A stretch of 64,000 nucleotides of DNA from Hawksworthiomyces lignivorus (Eukaryota > Ascomycota > Sordariomycetes > Ophiostomatales > Ophiostomataceae): positions 1-64,000 of the forward strand of contig NTMA01000002.1 of NCBI GenBank assembly GCA_002917075.1, written 5' to 3'. Below the pieces are notes generated by a model. It ran no database searches and was not told the origin of the DNA. It saw only the letters and a list, made by a program, of their open reading frames with translations. This document shows, in pieces, positions 22,384 to 37,663 of the stretch; position 1 is the stretch's first letter, and every line of letters begins with the position of its first letter. The position numbers and the translations under genes were made by a program.

Positions 22384-22953
22384 AGGTAGACAGATGGTGC
22401 GAGAAGGCGGAAGGAGTGTCATGTAAAAATGCGGGCTAGATGCGGGGGCCCGAGAGAGAGAGAGAGAGCACAACTGCACGCGCGCGCGTGCGTGCCTGGG
22501 CGGAGAGCGAGAGAGAGCATGCATGCATGTAGACTTGTTTTTTTTTTTTTTTTTTAAATGAAAATTATACGATTTTTTTATTATTCCGTTTTTTTATGAG
22601 CGTCGTCTTGGACTAACTCCCTCCCGTCTAGGCGCCAGAAACACCAAAGTCATTATACACGAAGGAGAAAAAAAAATTGCTGGGAGAGGGAGGGCCAGGC
22701 TCCAAAGATGTCATGCCAGGCCCTCTGGGAAGCAGTCCCTTTCTGGCCTGCCTCTCCCTCTCTCTACTCTGTGTCTAACGTGATATATATATAAAATAAA
22801 AACCGTGGCAACATAAAAAGAAATATTCCCGGATCAGAGCCGTCCATCTCTCAAATAAATAAAACAGGGGGGGGGGGAAGGGGAGGGAGGGAACCACGCC
22901 TCAGAAGACAGCAACTCTCAGACGGACATGTAAAACACGCCCTCCTCGGGGAC
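22384..22953. other. Convergent 3' intergenic region (ankyrin gene / CTP synthase)
   Basis: 570 bases between two convergent stop codons, dominated by simple repeats and A/T-rich 3' UTR sequence. It includes an AT repeat (about 22786-22795) and a G run (about 22867-22877). No gene was seen. Confidence 0.6.
22452..22555. repeat. Simple-repeat cluster: (GA)n, alternating CG/TG, (GCAT)n, poly-T
   Basis: Within about 100 bases after the ankyrin stop codon lie a GA run (22452-22468), an alternating purine-pyrimidine CG/TG run (22476-22495), GCAT repeats (22517-22530) and an 18-T run (22538-22555). The two alternating tracts are of the kind that can form Z-DNA. The block probably falls in the 3' UTR. 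Confidence 0.8.
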
Positions 22954-25077
<2,124 letters not shown>

Positions 25078-26651
25078 ATTGACGGTGGTTTTTCTTTCTT
25101 TTTTTTCCTTTATAATTTTATGTTTTTCTTTTAACAGCGAATGTGCTTGTCTTTGGGGAATGGTGCCTCTCTCTCTTACACGCTTTTTGAATGTAGGGGG
25201 TCTTACCAAAGCGTGTAGAGAGGGGGGGAGAGAAAGGAAGAAAAAAAAAAGAAGGAAAAAAAGAGAAAGAGAAACAAAGAAGTACCACCAAAAGTAACCA
25301 TAAAAAAATTGTACACTACTGGGCGAAAGTCAGTCCCCAGAAAAAAAAAAATTTAGACGCGACTTGGGCGGTGACGAAAAAAAAAAAGTATCTTTAAGCT
25401 TACACACATACGCGAGAATACTGTACCGACGTGCGTCAGAGATAAAGAGCCACACAACACGCTAACAATTGCCCAATGAAGACTGTCTCTAATGGGCGAC
25501 GAGAAAACATACTAATAGGATGATGCTGTCTGCCTGTCAGAACAACCAACCTGCGCATCTGCTCTCGACCTTCCCGTTGACGTCCACACACCACACTTCA
25601 ATCAATCTAGTGAGCATGCCTTTCCACTGATATCCAAAACTCCGTCATATATTGTAGATGGGTTTTTTTATTGAGCTCCTCTTCTGTCTCCCCTCCTTCC
25701 CACGATCACAATCTCTCCCTCGTGGATTTTTCAAGGAGAGCCTGATATTATGTATGCCGCTATGCAGTGTTCAAAAGACAGTTATTTACAACGAAAGGAG
25801 TGACAGAGCACTCGCATTCACATACAATTGGCCGCTCCATATTTCGCTTATCTTCTCCTCTTCCTTCTCTCGCCCTTCACCTTCTTCTCTCTTTTCTAGA
25901 AAAACTCGTCTTGCGGATGAAGATACCCAAAATCCCACTCTTGTAAACGCCACAAAAGCAACAATACAAAAAAAAAGACCACAAGGAAATGCAAGAAATG
26001 CAGTAAGTGCAGAAAATGCAGTACAACGTCGGCAGGGAAATATGCTCGACCAACAGGGTGTGAGTTGATATAAGTCTCTCCTCTTCTCGACCGCGTGCCA
26101 ATCTTTTCTTCGCCTCGTCCCCATGGTGCTGCAAAGTACTGAAAAGACTGAAAAGAGACGCAGGGGAATAACAAAACGCCAAAGTAATGAAGAAAAGGAA
26201 AAAAATCCCGAAATTATAATGAGGAAAGCAAGGAGGTGAAATGAGAGAGATGTAGAGAAATGGTTTTCTGGTTTCCAGAAGGTGGCATTAGCTCGCCTTG
26301 CTGGTCGACCCGGTTTCGTAGATTAATCATGCAGATCATGAATGCATGAACACATTCCTTAGGAAGAGTGACTAGAGGGTTGTGGATAGGAAAACACATG
26401 GAAACAAACGGTATTATCACCAAAAACGTTGCAAAATAATAAAGGCATGACAAGGAACAGGTACATAAAATGCAAAACGAGGGTATGTGTAGTGTCTCTG
26501 AATGTGTAATGGTGTGTAACGGATACGGAATCCCATTACCCGCCTCTGCTCCTAGTACTAGAGACCGGCAGAGAGAATATCGAAAATGAATGAGAGGCAG
26601 AGGCCGGAGTCAAGCCACGCCGACCGCAGCGGTGGCCATCTCGTAGCGATC
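25078..26651. other. Intergenic: CTP synthase promoter and flippase 3' side
   Basis: 1.57 kb. From 25078 to about 25290 the plus strand changes from T-rich to strongly A/G-rich (25215-25290), so the CTP synthase leader is pyrimidine-rich on its own strand. Several A runs of 8-12 lie at 25240-25390. The rest is A/T-rich and probably includes the flippase 3' UTR next to 26652. No gene was seen. Confidence 0.5.
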
Positions 26652-29600
26652 TCAGTTGTTCTTGCTCTTAGCCGAAATCATGGAGAGACCACGAAGGCGG
26701 CCTTGCATAAATCGGCCCGCTGCTGTGCTCGCACTGTTGCGGTTGGCTTCGGCAAGATGGCGATTCGCCGACTGCGACGATTCGAGGCGCGTCAGGCGAG
26801 CAGCCGTTGTGAAGTCGCTGCTGGCTTCGAAGCTGGCCCGGACGCGGTCCATGGACATGCGCATGCGGTCATAAGACGGGCGTGCTCGATCAATCGACGG
26901 TCGACTCCGACCAGGTGCTGCCGAAGCAGTATAGTCAGTCGATGTCACCGCCATGCCTATGTTCATTTCGTCAACAGAGTACTGGCGGCCGTGGCCACTA
27001 CCACTATAGTTGGTGCCGTCACTACCGTTTTGCGTACGAGTATTGTGCGTGGCAACGGACGGCGGGTAAATAGGCCGTCGTTCCTCGTCAACGCTGGCAT
27101 ACGCCGCGTGGCTCGGGCTCTTCTTGCCCTTGCGTGAACCTTCAGAAGACGAGCCGCCTGCAGATTCGGCCTGCTCGAGCAGCTTCTCGCCCTCCTCTGG
27201 GCTCGGCCCAGACGTGAAGTGGCCGTACTTGTCAAGGCCCTTAAACTTGCCCTGCTGGACTTGCTCACGAATAATATCAACATCGTATGGCCAGTACACT
27301 TTTTGCACCGCCTTGATGGCGTAGCGCGGGAAAATGCACATCACGGGGACGATGAAGTACACTGCCCAGAAACTAGCTTGGCCGTAAATTGCCGGAGCGG
27401 CTCCGTAGAAGTACTGGGAATAGGTTGCGGAGGTGTATGCGCCGGTCCAAAGAAAGACAAATATGCAGCTAAGTGCTACAAGGAGCACCATGAGCCAGTC
27501 CCATCGGTATGTGTTGATGAGCATGTACAGGTTGATTGTCAATACGGTCGGGTGCACAATGTAGCAACCGAGACGCAGGCGATCAGAAACGTCAAGACCA
27601 TTTTCTGTGGCAAAAGGCGTCCGCACTATAGTGAGGTAGGGAACGAAAAAGCACATCGTAGACTGGTACAAACCATCCGCCATATAGAGCCTGCAATAGG
27701 TTAGCAAAAATATCCCTGAAGAAAGTTTACCAAGAGAATCCGAACACATGAGGCGCAAACCCACCAGAATTTCTTTTGCGTCCACTCCAGTCGCTCAATA
27801 CCACGCTGGTACAGCTTCGGAACAGCCAAGGACACGTTATCCGGGACGTCCTGGTCGAGCACACCCATGAGAATGACAGGCACTGAGGTGAAGAACAAGT
27901 TGAAGCAGATAATGTACGTGTAGTCGAAGACGTAGGTCATGTCGAAGTTGCAGAAGATCTGGTACCAGAAAATGGCAAAGACCCAGATGATGTTCTTGTA
28001 GAAGAAGTTCGCAATGGCCTCGCCCATACGGCGATAAGACCAGCGGCCATGCACAAGAACCAAACGCTGTAGGAAGCGGAACTGGCCAATCGCATAATCA
28101 GACGACATAACAGCCTGGCGACCCTCCAGACCAGCAATACCGACGCCAACATCGGCTTCTTGGATCATGGCCACATCGTTGGCACCATCGCCAACCGAGA
28201 GAGTCATCACATCTAAACCATTCTTGACAAGCTCGCACACGGATGCTTTCTGCGCTGGGCTGACACGGCAGCACAGAACTGACTTGCATTTCTTGCACAG
28301 AAGCAAGAACTTTTGGCTGAGTTCGTCAGTCAAGACATAGCGGAGAGTAAACCCGTCAATGACAATCGCATGGGTCGGCGCCGGTGGTTCATGGCTGAGA
28401 CGAGCTGCAGCAAGATCATTATCGTCGCCAGTCAAGCCGAAGATCCTTAGGCCATTGTCCAGGTCGGCTTCGATGCGTCTGATGTACTCGTCTTGGGAGG
28501 TAGCACCAGACTCGTCTTCGTCCAGCTTCAGGTGAATCAGCTCCATGTCGTTATTGAGCAAATTACACGAAAAGCCGATGTTGATAGCCGTCTCAACCTT
28601 GTCGCCAGTCAGAACCCACAACTTAATACCAGCCTCCGCCAGCAAGGCAATAGTCTCCGGAACACCATCTTGTAAACGATCCTCAATGGCTGTGCCGCCC
28701 AGCAGACTAAGCTCTTGCTCAATCAACTCGGCTGCTGCTTCCATCTTCTCCTCTCGGTTTTCCAGGGATGTCGCAGCCGCATCGTGAATCTTTCGCCATG
28801 AGTAATATTCATCCTCTGAGAGCACACGCTGAGCGATGCAAAGCGTCCGCAGACCCTCACGCGCAAACATTTCAAGATGCTCAGCAGTTGTCTTCCGCAG
28901 CTCGGCTTGTTCGCCGCGCTTGAGGCGCGAATAAATGATACTATCGGCACCCTTGCAGAAGAGGACGATCTGGTTGTTGGGCATGCGTACGATGGCACTC
29001 ATTCTCTTCCGGCTGGAGTTGAATTCGATTGTAGTCAGAACAGGATAGTGGCACTCCCGGCCCATGACATTGAGACGGATACCATCGCCTGTATTTCCCA
29101 GTACAGAAAAGCCCATGTCGCGCGCTGTAGCCACGAGAGCTGCTTCGTCGGGTGACTGAGCCTTGAAGATGAGGCTGGGTGGGTCGCCAGGAACCTTCTC
29201 GGACAAAACAGTATGGCAGAGAGCGAGAGCAAGCATGAAGCGCTCATTAGCCTCCTGCTGCTCCGTGCCGTGCTTCCCAGCCAGGTCATCCACAAAGTCA
29301 GGGGCGATAAATGTCAACTCGTCATCGTGGAGATAAGGGTTGTCACTGAGCTCACGGAGGCCAGCCAAAGCCTTCACCTTGGCTTCTGCGATCTCAGCGT
29401 TGGCACGCGCAGCTTCCTTGATAACATCGATACCCAGGCGCTTTTGCATGCCGGCTTGCGCTTCGGTGTAGGCTTCGCCGTAGGGTTGGCCATTGATAGT
29501 CGCTTTCTTGAATTCCATGACGTTCTGAGTCAAAGTACCCGTTTTGTCCGAGAAGATGTATTCGATCTGGCCAACGTCGTCGGAGATGTTCCAGGATCTA

Positions 29601-31694
29601 GGAATGCAGGGTTGGTCAATCTCCTCATAGTACATCTCGATGTCGTTGTATATGAAGATGGCCTGGAGAGTCCGAATAATCTCAACTGTGATATAGAGAG
29701 AAATAGGCACCAAATTCTGGAACATGTTCACAGCGGACCAAAATGTGACGAAGCCAGCCAAGGGAGGCGTGCCACCATAAGGCCCCCAATCAAAGAACCT
29801 GGTCGATGCGAACTTGTTGTTCCAAGAAGTACCATTAACGATACCAGCAACCAAGCAGATGATGCCGAGCACAACAAAGTTACAGAGAACTTTGAAGTTC
29901 AGCTCACGAGCAATGCGGGCACGCTTGCTAGGGGTGTCGCCAGCATTCATCATGATCTTGGTATCATTTCCCGTGAACAGGACGATACCAAGAGCCCACT
30001 CGGTGTTCCGCAAGTTGCAGCCGCGAAGCAAGATATTGTCAATAGTAATGGGTTCAGACATCTCACGCGGAGCGCCAAGGGGGTCATTCTCGAAGGTCTG
30101 GGTCCATCGGACAGCTCCACTGTACTTGTACAAGTTTGCCTGGGGCGCTTCGCTCTCAATTTTGAACTGGGCACGCTCGCAGTCGCGCGCGTGCTTCAGG
30201 TTGCGGCCGCACCGAAGAGACTGGCGAAATTTAAGATTGGTCTCTCCGTCCAAGTTCTTTGTCTCGATATAGCAGGCGCCATCAGCATCGGATGTGGAGA
30301 GAATGACAACATCGGCAGGAAGCTCATCGTCGTTAAAGATGCGCACAAAGTCGCCGACCTGCAAATCCTTCCACGCACTACGGTGGAAGCGAGCTTTGCC
30401 CTGCGGAACAATGTCGTGGTTGATAACATCAGGTTTCGCCGTCCGCAAGTCGAACTGGTTGTCGGCGGCGCGGTTAAAAGAAAAGGCGGACCCAGGACGC
30501 TGATCTTGGCTACCGGCGGTAAGCATTTCCGCCATCTGGGGTGGCGGGTGTCGCGGCGATGGTGACGGAACTGGCGTCATCTGGATATCCTCGTGGGCCG
30601 AGGCATACGACGTACGATCAGTATAAGGAGACATGACGGCGGACTCGCGTCGAGTATAGTGAGTTTCGATGGAAGTGCGCGGGTCATAGGACGTGTCGGT
30701 CTCAGCGTTTTGTTTGTTTTTAGAGTCCTTTTTCCAGATTCTCTCAATTAGGTGCCAGAGAGAAGCAAAGAAGCGAGTCGTGGCCTTTTTGAACTTGCGC
30801 CAGGTGGACACGTTATCTTGAAGAACGTTGACATTTTCCCAGTCCAGAAGGCGGTAGACAGGCGAATTGTTCAGCTGGTTGTCTGAGCGCGTCCGACGGA
30901 CATCCTCAATGGCGTCTCGAATAGCGGTGATGCAGACGATGGCTATTAATGGAACAGCGTTGAGGCCGGGGTTGGCACCGCCGAAAATAGGAAAGCACTA
31001 GAGAATGAGCAACTATTGAGCAATCGAAGGCAAGGGAGCAACTGGGGAGAGACGAGGGCCAACTTACGACTAAGATGACAAGGAAAAGGAAAAACATATT
31101 CGCAATATTTTGGAATTGAAAATACAAATTCTTGGGAATGAAAGACAGCGGCGTGTACTTGGCGGTACGAATCTTGTTGCGTGAATAAGTCTGTTTCGGA
31201 AGGCCTTGTTCGTTCTTGTCTTCATCGCCTAGTGGCATATTGAAGTAAAGCGTTCTCGGTCCAGGGCCGTCGTGCTTTTCTTCGTCGGTGTCGTCGTCGG
31301 CGTTCTTGCCGCTGTCATCGGCGTCAACGTCGTGCTGAAGCGATTCCGAACCAGCCGAGGCTCGTTTCTTCTCAGCGGCGGAGCCTTTGTTGTTGTGGCG
31401 GCCGATGAGCGACAGACGCTTCTTGTTGCTGCTCTTGACAGTCATCTTCCGCGTAGCCCAGCGAGACCGCTTCGTCTTTGCGTTTGCAATACCTGTCTTC
31501 TTTGGGGACGTCGACGACGGGGTGGGAAGATTCTCGGCAATCACGACACCGTTGCTATACCTAGTGCCACTAACTGCTCCGCTGCCATCCGCATTTCCTT
31601 CTGGATTGTTGCCCTCACTGCCGGTGCCATGGCCGTCGTTCGGTGCCGCACCCGCAGCCGTGGCATCAGGCTGGTTGTTTGTTGTTGACATCAT
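26652..31694 (-). CDS. DNF1: P4-type ATPase, Dnf1/DnfA-like phospholipid flippase
   Basis: P4-ATPases move phospholipids from the outer to the inner leaflet. Dnf1-type enzymes act at the plasma membrane and in endocytic and hyphal-tip recycling with a Cdc50-family subunit. Exons 31694-31068, 30997-27765 and 27690-26652 encode about 1,632 aa. A roughly 150-residue charged N-terminus precedes YSRNKIRTAKYTPLSFIPKN, typical of the Dnf1/2 group. Key motifs are DGET (about 459, actuator domain), PISLYITVEI (the P4-specific Pro-Ile-Ser-Leu in M4), DKTGTLTQN with phosphorylated Asp693, KGADSIIYSRL (ATP site) and GDGANDVAM. The last exon begins at FW|LYMADGLYQS and carries the final membrane helices and a 200-residue Ser/Arg-rich cytosolic tail with RxSxD repeats (RPSIDRARPS, RMSMDRVRAS), possible kinase sites. 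The large plus-strand frame at 29213-30565 is its shadow. Confidence 0.95.
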
Positions 31695-32430
31695 CTCGGC
31701 GGCTGATGTGAGGCCGGCGCGAATCGCGACGAGAGGTGGGAGCCAGGAAATATGCGAGCTATGCTGCTACGGTCAGGAGCATAGCTCAAATCGTACACGA
31801 GCGTCTTTGAAGTCAAAAGAATGTCCTCTCCTGGCTATTCGTATACGTCGCCCAGAGGCCTGTAGACCGCGTCCCAGTGGACGGGGGGGACCTCGTCTGT
31901 TCGTTCTCCGACGGGCTCGAAAAACTGGTTCACGGGCCAGTCTACTCGAGATTGAAGAATCCGTCGGTTTGTTCGAGGAGAAAGAATTAATTGGCGAAGA
32001 TGGAGAGAGAGAAATCCAAAAGTGGTTGGAGTTAGGGAGAGAAGAGAGAAAGTCTAGAGCCGCCGAGCGGGTTTAAGCATTTACGTCGGCAGTCCCGGAA
32101 GTCCTTCTATTGCAGCAGGCGAAGAAGTGGCGACTGAGAAAAACAGGACGCGAAGTTCAGTCGCCGGCGTCGGTAGTCTTCCGGAAAGTGGCGAGAAGAC
32201 GATGTGGGCAAAAATGAAGTTTTGCTTAAGGTTCGGCGGTTGTTTATTATCGGCTTCGGGATGAATGTCTCTTTTTTTTTTTGCCAACTGGTAAAAGATC
32301 CGGTCCTTGTGTTTTGGGAGTGCAGGAATTTGGGGGGGAGGAGAGGACAAGAAACACGAAAAAGGTCGCTAGAGCGAAGGAGAGAAGGAAAAGCGGGAAC
32401 TCCAGAGGGAATAAGAAAAAGGAACTAGAG

Positions 32431-32448
32431 GGTACGAGTACTCGTACC
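32431..32448. repeat. Perfect 18-bp palindrome GGTACGAGTACTCGTACC
   Basis: Reads identically on both strands and lies about 740 bp upstream of the flippase start. It could be a binding site for a dimeric regulator or a chance product of the TACGAGTA-type motif that recurs in the non-coding parts of this window. Confidence 0.8.
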
Positions 32449-34230
32449 AAAACAGAAAAGGGAGGCCAGGCTGGGATTTTGGCGAAATGGCTGGAATTGA
32501 GAAGAAGGAAAAGAAGCGAGAATGAGGAAAAGAGGAGATGAGCCAGCCAAGAGAAGAGGAATTGAATTATTGTTGCTGCAGAGCAAGACAATACGAGAGG
32601 GAGACGTGTGCCCAAGACTGCGTCTGGTACGGTAGAGGTAATAATTTTACTTTATTTGCTGGAAGGACCACCCAAGAAAAAAGAAGGGGAAAGAAAGAGC
32701 GAGGCAGGCAGGGTGAGATAGTGTAAGATGCGAGGAGACACGAATGGGAAAGAGCGACCGACCGACCGACCGAGAAAAGTATCGACATGCACAAACATCC
32801 AGAAGAGGGGACTTGGCGGGAATTGCTGGGCTTGGTTTCGAGACTAATTTGCTAATATCGGATGGCCCGGGGCGGCAGAAAAGAAAGAAAGAGGACCCAA
32901 AAAACATGTGTACAGACTACAAAACTACGAGCTACGACTGCTGATGGAAACGAAAGGGGGTCTTGCGAGAGGTGCGTAGGCAGCACGGAAAGGGGGGTGG
33001 ATGCTTATACACAAGCAAAATAAAGAAAATGGTAGCGCAGAGCCCTCCGAAATCCAGAGCAAAACATTTGCATGTAATGTGTATATGCTTAGAAAACACT
33101 CGGAGACGGCGGAATGAAACGCACGGAAAGTACCTAGAGGTACTAAGTGCCATTGGTTGTGGAAGCTGCATTAGCGGATGTTGGAAGGGATGACACGGCA
33201 GTACAACCATTGGTAAGCAGCCAGCCACTTGTGCGCAGACTCAGCCTCGCTGACCGTATTCGTATGGGCTCTGGGAAACAGGAAAGAACGAATGCAACTT
33301 TTGGCGAAGTGAGTAAGACAACGGGAGGCAGAAAGAGCGATGCAAGAGATATGAAAGATTAGCAGAGAATCAAGGAAACGAAAAGGACAGCGAGGACGAA
33401 AGGCGGGAAACTGAAGGCTGGAGAGACCAAGAGGGCCGGAGAGAAGAGCCATCGGTGTCTTACAAATCCAGCTCTCGCGTATACTCGTAACTATGTAGCA
33501 GGCAAGGGTGAGCCACTGCCAGGTCGAAATTGATGTCTGCCAGCGACCAAAATCACCAACCACGTAGCAATTACCCTTCACAAAGGGTCCCCTGAAACTC
33601 TCCCGGACTTATGAGGCTCGCTCCGTGGCAAAACTCCATACTGCGCACAAAATAGAAGCCCCCTTAACAACGACAGAGTCTATTACTCCGTACACGTTCG
33701 TATTTTGCTCTCACGCTCGCACGCGCTCCGTCTGCGCTCCGTCCACGCTAATTTGGCACCAACCTATGTCAGACCGTTTCCCTGCTCCCGTTGGCTTCAC
33801 CATTTGCCATTCTCTGATTGCACATGTATGACACTATGCGTGCACGTTTTCGGAGGGATGCGTTAGAGCTGCCCTATTGGAACAAACTGCGAAGGAGACT
33901 TGTAAGTTGGCCTGTGGAACTGTGAGATCTTACTTTCCTCTTCCTGGCTGCATCTTATTTCGCTTTTCACTTAATACCTGCCCTAACAGGCAGAACTGCA
34001 CGACTCGACAACGGCAGACGCGGCCAGGCTCCGCCGGTTTGGACCCTACGGTGATTATTTGTGCATCCTGGTCTGGAATGCTGGTCGCACCCGCGACCTG
34101 TAGAATAAAAATACCCCAAGAAGGCAGCGATGCTAGTCGGAATGCTCTGATAGCCCGCGGATCCGTCAATCTAATCTCCAAAGAGACAAAAAATGCGTTG
34201 CTCTGCAATGCTAAAAGACAGCGCCAAACC

Positions 34231-34257
34231 GCCCAAAAAGGCCAAAAAGGCCAAAAC
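34231..34257. repeat. Short tandem repeat, about three units of GGCCAAAAA
   Basis: Three near-identical 9-base units (GCCCAAAAA, GGCCAAAAA, GGCCAAAAC) side by side in non-coding sequence. No function can be read from it. Confidence 0.7.
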
Positions 34258-37074
34258 CAGCCAAGGGGCTCAGGGGTCAAGCCCGCCCAGGACCCTGGGC
34301 CTGTGATACAGGTCTGCAATCTATTCCCACAAAGTTCTTACGTATGTGTTGCGCACGATGCTACGGGGTGCGGAACACGGAGTATACGGAGTACAAAGGG
34401 AACGGGAATGAAAAAAGGGGGGTAATCGTGTTTTGGCAGACGTCGAGAATTGGCGCGTGCGAGAGGACGTGCGTGCAGCGCGTCTGGGCGAATCCCCCGT
34501 TTCAGGGGGGACGAACGAGGACAGGGCGAAGACTAAGTTCTTCTCGCTTCTTCTGCGAGCACTTTCCATGCAGGTGTATCGAAAGCACACTGCGCGAAAC
34601 GCCCAGATATATCTTACATACGAGCAAATCCACTATTCTAGCCAAGAAATTGCATTGCCAATAATCTGATCTTTTTGGGCTCTAGCGACATTGCGGACTA
34701 CGAGCATTAATTTCACCATGTATACGGAGTACAAACTACTCGTACTCGTTCGTCTCCCATGGCGCCGTTTTCTGCCTGCTGTCGCCAGCGCATCCGGACG
34801 TAAGCTATTTCGCCTGCTGTAGTTACTCCGTGCCTAGCCCAATCTTCCCACACGACCCGCATCTCCTCCTTTTTCTGAACTCCACTTCAACGGTCTCTCG
34901 TAACTCCCGCAGGAGCCCGAACATCCGCAGGCCGCAGCCGAACTGCATCGTTAATTCGGGCGCCGTCGTTGATTCGGGCGCCGCAACGCGTCGTGACTGG
35001 CGCATGCATCCCAGTCAGCTCATCTCATTTCCGATTTTTACTCTGTCAATGCAATTGCGAATAGGATATTGTTCCTCGGCGGGAGATTGAATGGGTGCTG
35101 AGCCCCGAGTCCGCTCATACTGCTGTAAGCTTGTTTCCTATATCCTCCATTGCCGAGTGCTATCACCATAAGATCTTGTCCCCCGCAAGCGTAGGCACCT
35201 GCGACGTATAAGCCTGCTCATGTCAGACCAAACTGGAATCAACGCCGGAAGCTCTTGCGCCACTGCTCTGTGCCTGCTACCCTACAGCACTGCCATTCTC
35301 TATTTTCGCGTGGCTAGGCTGCCCTGGAATCAACATGAGGAATCCAGAAAATGCATAGACTACACAGGGTTATTGCGTTTCTTTTGTGGGTTTGTGAATT
35401 TCTGTACAAGCTTTCGTGCCTGTATGATGTACATGTCAGCTTTCCAGAAGAAAAAGGCTTGGCATTGTTTGTTTTTTCCAAACGCAACAAGACAGCCAAT
35501 CCTGTTTTCCTAATTCGTTTCACGGCTGTTACTTTTCTGTGCCTCGCTGTACGTCGTAGTACTTCCTGATCATCATTCTCATCCTACCATGTTGCGCTAA
35601 GGCTGGCTCGCAGACCCGGTTCAGCCGAGAATAGCATTCATGCAAAGAGAAAAGCAATCTTAGCAGCGGACACGTCTTAATTATCATTATCTCAGCCTCC
35701 CTTACGCTGCAGCCTATTTACTCTGAGAGCTTGTTTCTCCTCTTTTATAAGCTTTCTGCTATATTATTATGCATCTATTAATTTATGCTGCTAGTGGTAA
35801 TAGTTCGTCCTTTTTTTTCTCTCTTTGCACAACACCCTTCCTCATATATACCTTCGGCTTGCCTGAACCAACCAGCTGGTCTGGTCGCGCCCACCTCTAT
35901 ATCATACATGAGCAATAGAATACGTTGATCATCTCGACGCAACTCGGTTCAGGTACGAGGACAGCAGGCCAAATTAGAAAATTGGGATCTTCTGCACATA
36001 TACAATGCAGCCTGCGTATACTTTATCCCATTGGTCTTCAGCACATGTGCAGGATCGTACATGTCTAGAACAGTGATCTGGAGTTTTGCCTCGTTCTCCA
36101 TTGGAAAATCATACTGCAGCCAGATAAGCTGGCAGTGGCAATATAGGGTTTTTGAATACTCTCTATTTCGTACACAAACAAATAATGAGCAAGTTTGCTT
36201 GCTGAAGTATAAGAATATGGCGGCACCACAGTCGTCACTGAATCTTGCTCTATAGCAGTGTCCTATTCCCACATCAGTCTTTCTAAAGCAAATACTGCTC
36301 TACTTCTCGTCTCGACCTGCCTACTTTCCTGTCTGTGTGTCGTCATCCTGCGTCTCGGCTTTGGACGATCATGGGATATCGCAAGTCATGAAAGATGTAT
36401 ACATGGCAACAGTCTGCCATCCAGCACAGCCAGGGCGGTTTCTTAGAGCTGCTTTTTCTTAAAGTAAGATGAGGTACCTCTTGCCTTTCGAGAGTGGCTG
36501 CTTTGCTATAGGAAAATACTATTTAAAAACGATGCGCTGGACAGACCTGTCCCCAGGGGCTCGGGAAAGCCAAGACAACTTGCGTTTGCTCACTAATTTT
36601 CGAGACTCTTTTGCCTGTCGATCCCTCTCTTCTCGAAACGTAATTGTCCTCGGCAACCCAACACCGCTACTACATTATGAGACAGTTGCAACACCGGCGA
36701 CTTCGAACGTATACCATTACAGAATTGAAAACACTTAACCGAATTTAAGTGGCCAAAGCGACCTTTTTCTACTTGAATGCTTCTTCTCATAGTAATATCT
36801 TCGAGGGAAGCTTGCATCTAGGCCCCTCCACATATTTTATCATAATAAAAGGTGGCTATTTCATGGGACAAGTATAAAAATTCACCGATATCATATCCTG
36901 CTGTGGAATTCCAGAGTTTGGTTCTATTGCGTTTTCTACCCAGTGAGGCTCTTACCATTTCTTTCCAGCTTTGTAGACTGCCTCAAGCATGGAAACGGAA
37001 ATCTCCCCCTTGCAACAACAGTACTCATCACATTAAGCAAGGCGTCTGTGACATAAGCTAAGGCAAAGCATCTG

Positions 37075-37104
<30 letters not shown>
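37075..37104. repeat. 30-base poly-A run
   Basis: An uninterrupted run of 30 A on the plus strand in a gene-poor, A/T-rich part. It could be the tail of an old retroposed copy, but no reverse-transcriptase frame or clear target-site duplication is visible nearby. Ordinary slippage explains it equally well. Confidence 0.8.
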
Positions 37105-37107
<3 letters not shown>

Positions 37108-37663
37108 AAAGAAAGTAAAAACATAAACAATTACAAGGAGAGGTGCTTGAAATGTAGAAAGGCGAGATGGTGATGCAGAGAGATAAAAAGGTTAGGCGTC
37201 TCAAGCCACCGGTGCGGTCCGTCACAAGGCTGGTCTAAACATCAACCCTGGCAAGATTATGTAATTCAGCCTAGTGATTTTAGTGTGCTAGGCATAACGC
37301 GCTGGCGCCTACGCGACTTTCGTTGAGTGCCCCGCTAAAACTTTGGCAGGAAGGCGCAAAAAGACGCGGCTGTGATGATAATCGACGTCGTCGTATCACG
37401 CCCAGATATCATAACACAACCGCATTCTCGCTGAGACATATCTGCATGGGCTCTAATTGTCAACAGAATATTCAGATATTACCTCCCTAGACCATTGTAA
37501 CTAGGCTTTAACTCTAGTCCAGGAAACGCCCAATCACAATGCAGTGATTCACGTCGACGATTGAATCCGGTTGTTCCTCGCTTCTTAAAACTTGCCGTCT
37601 TACACCGCCAAGACGAGAATCTGCGCCGACCATTCACGGAGCATATAGTTGACCAGCGCAACC

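Larger units (their letters stand above)
31695..37663. other. 6-kb divergent gene-poor region between the flippase and the CANIN-like gene
   Basis: No supportable gene in almost 6 kb. The first 1.1 kb (about 31960-32800) is strongly A/G-rich on the plus strand, so the flippase leader is pyrimidine-rich. It carries an 18-bp palindrome at 32431-32448 and (GACC)n near 32757-32773. The middle (33.6-35.2 kb) repeatedly shows TACGGAGTA or TACTCCGTA. From about 35.5 to 37.2 kb the base composition is clearly more A/T-rich. A 30-base A run lies at 37075-37104. The final 200 bases probably hold the promoter of the gene at 37664. Confidence 0.5.

Noticed and set aside
29213..30565. 450-codon plus-strand frame
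   Set aside because: Lies entirely antisense to the flippase, whose motifs (DKTGTLTQN and others) are certain; it shows no family motif.
37075..37104. Poly-A run as a LINE or retrogene tail
   Set aside because: No reverse transcriptase, no upstream open frame and no target-site duplication could be seen.
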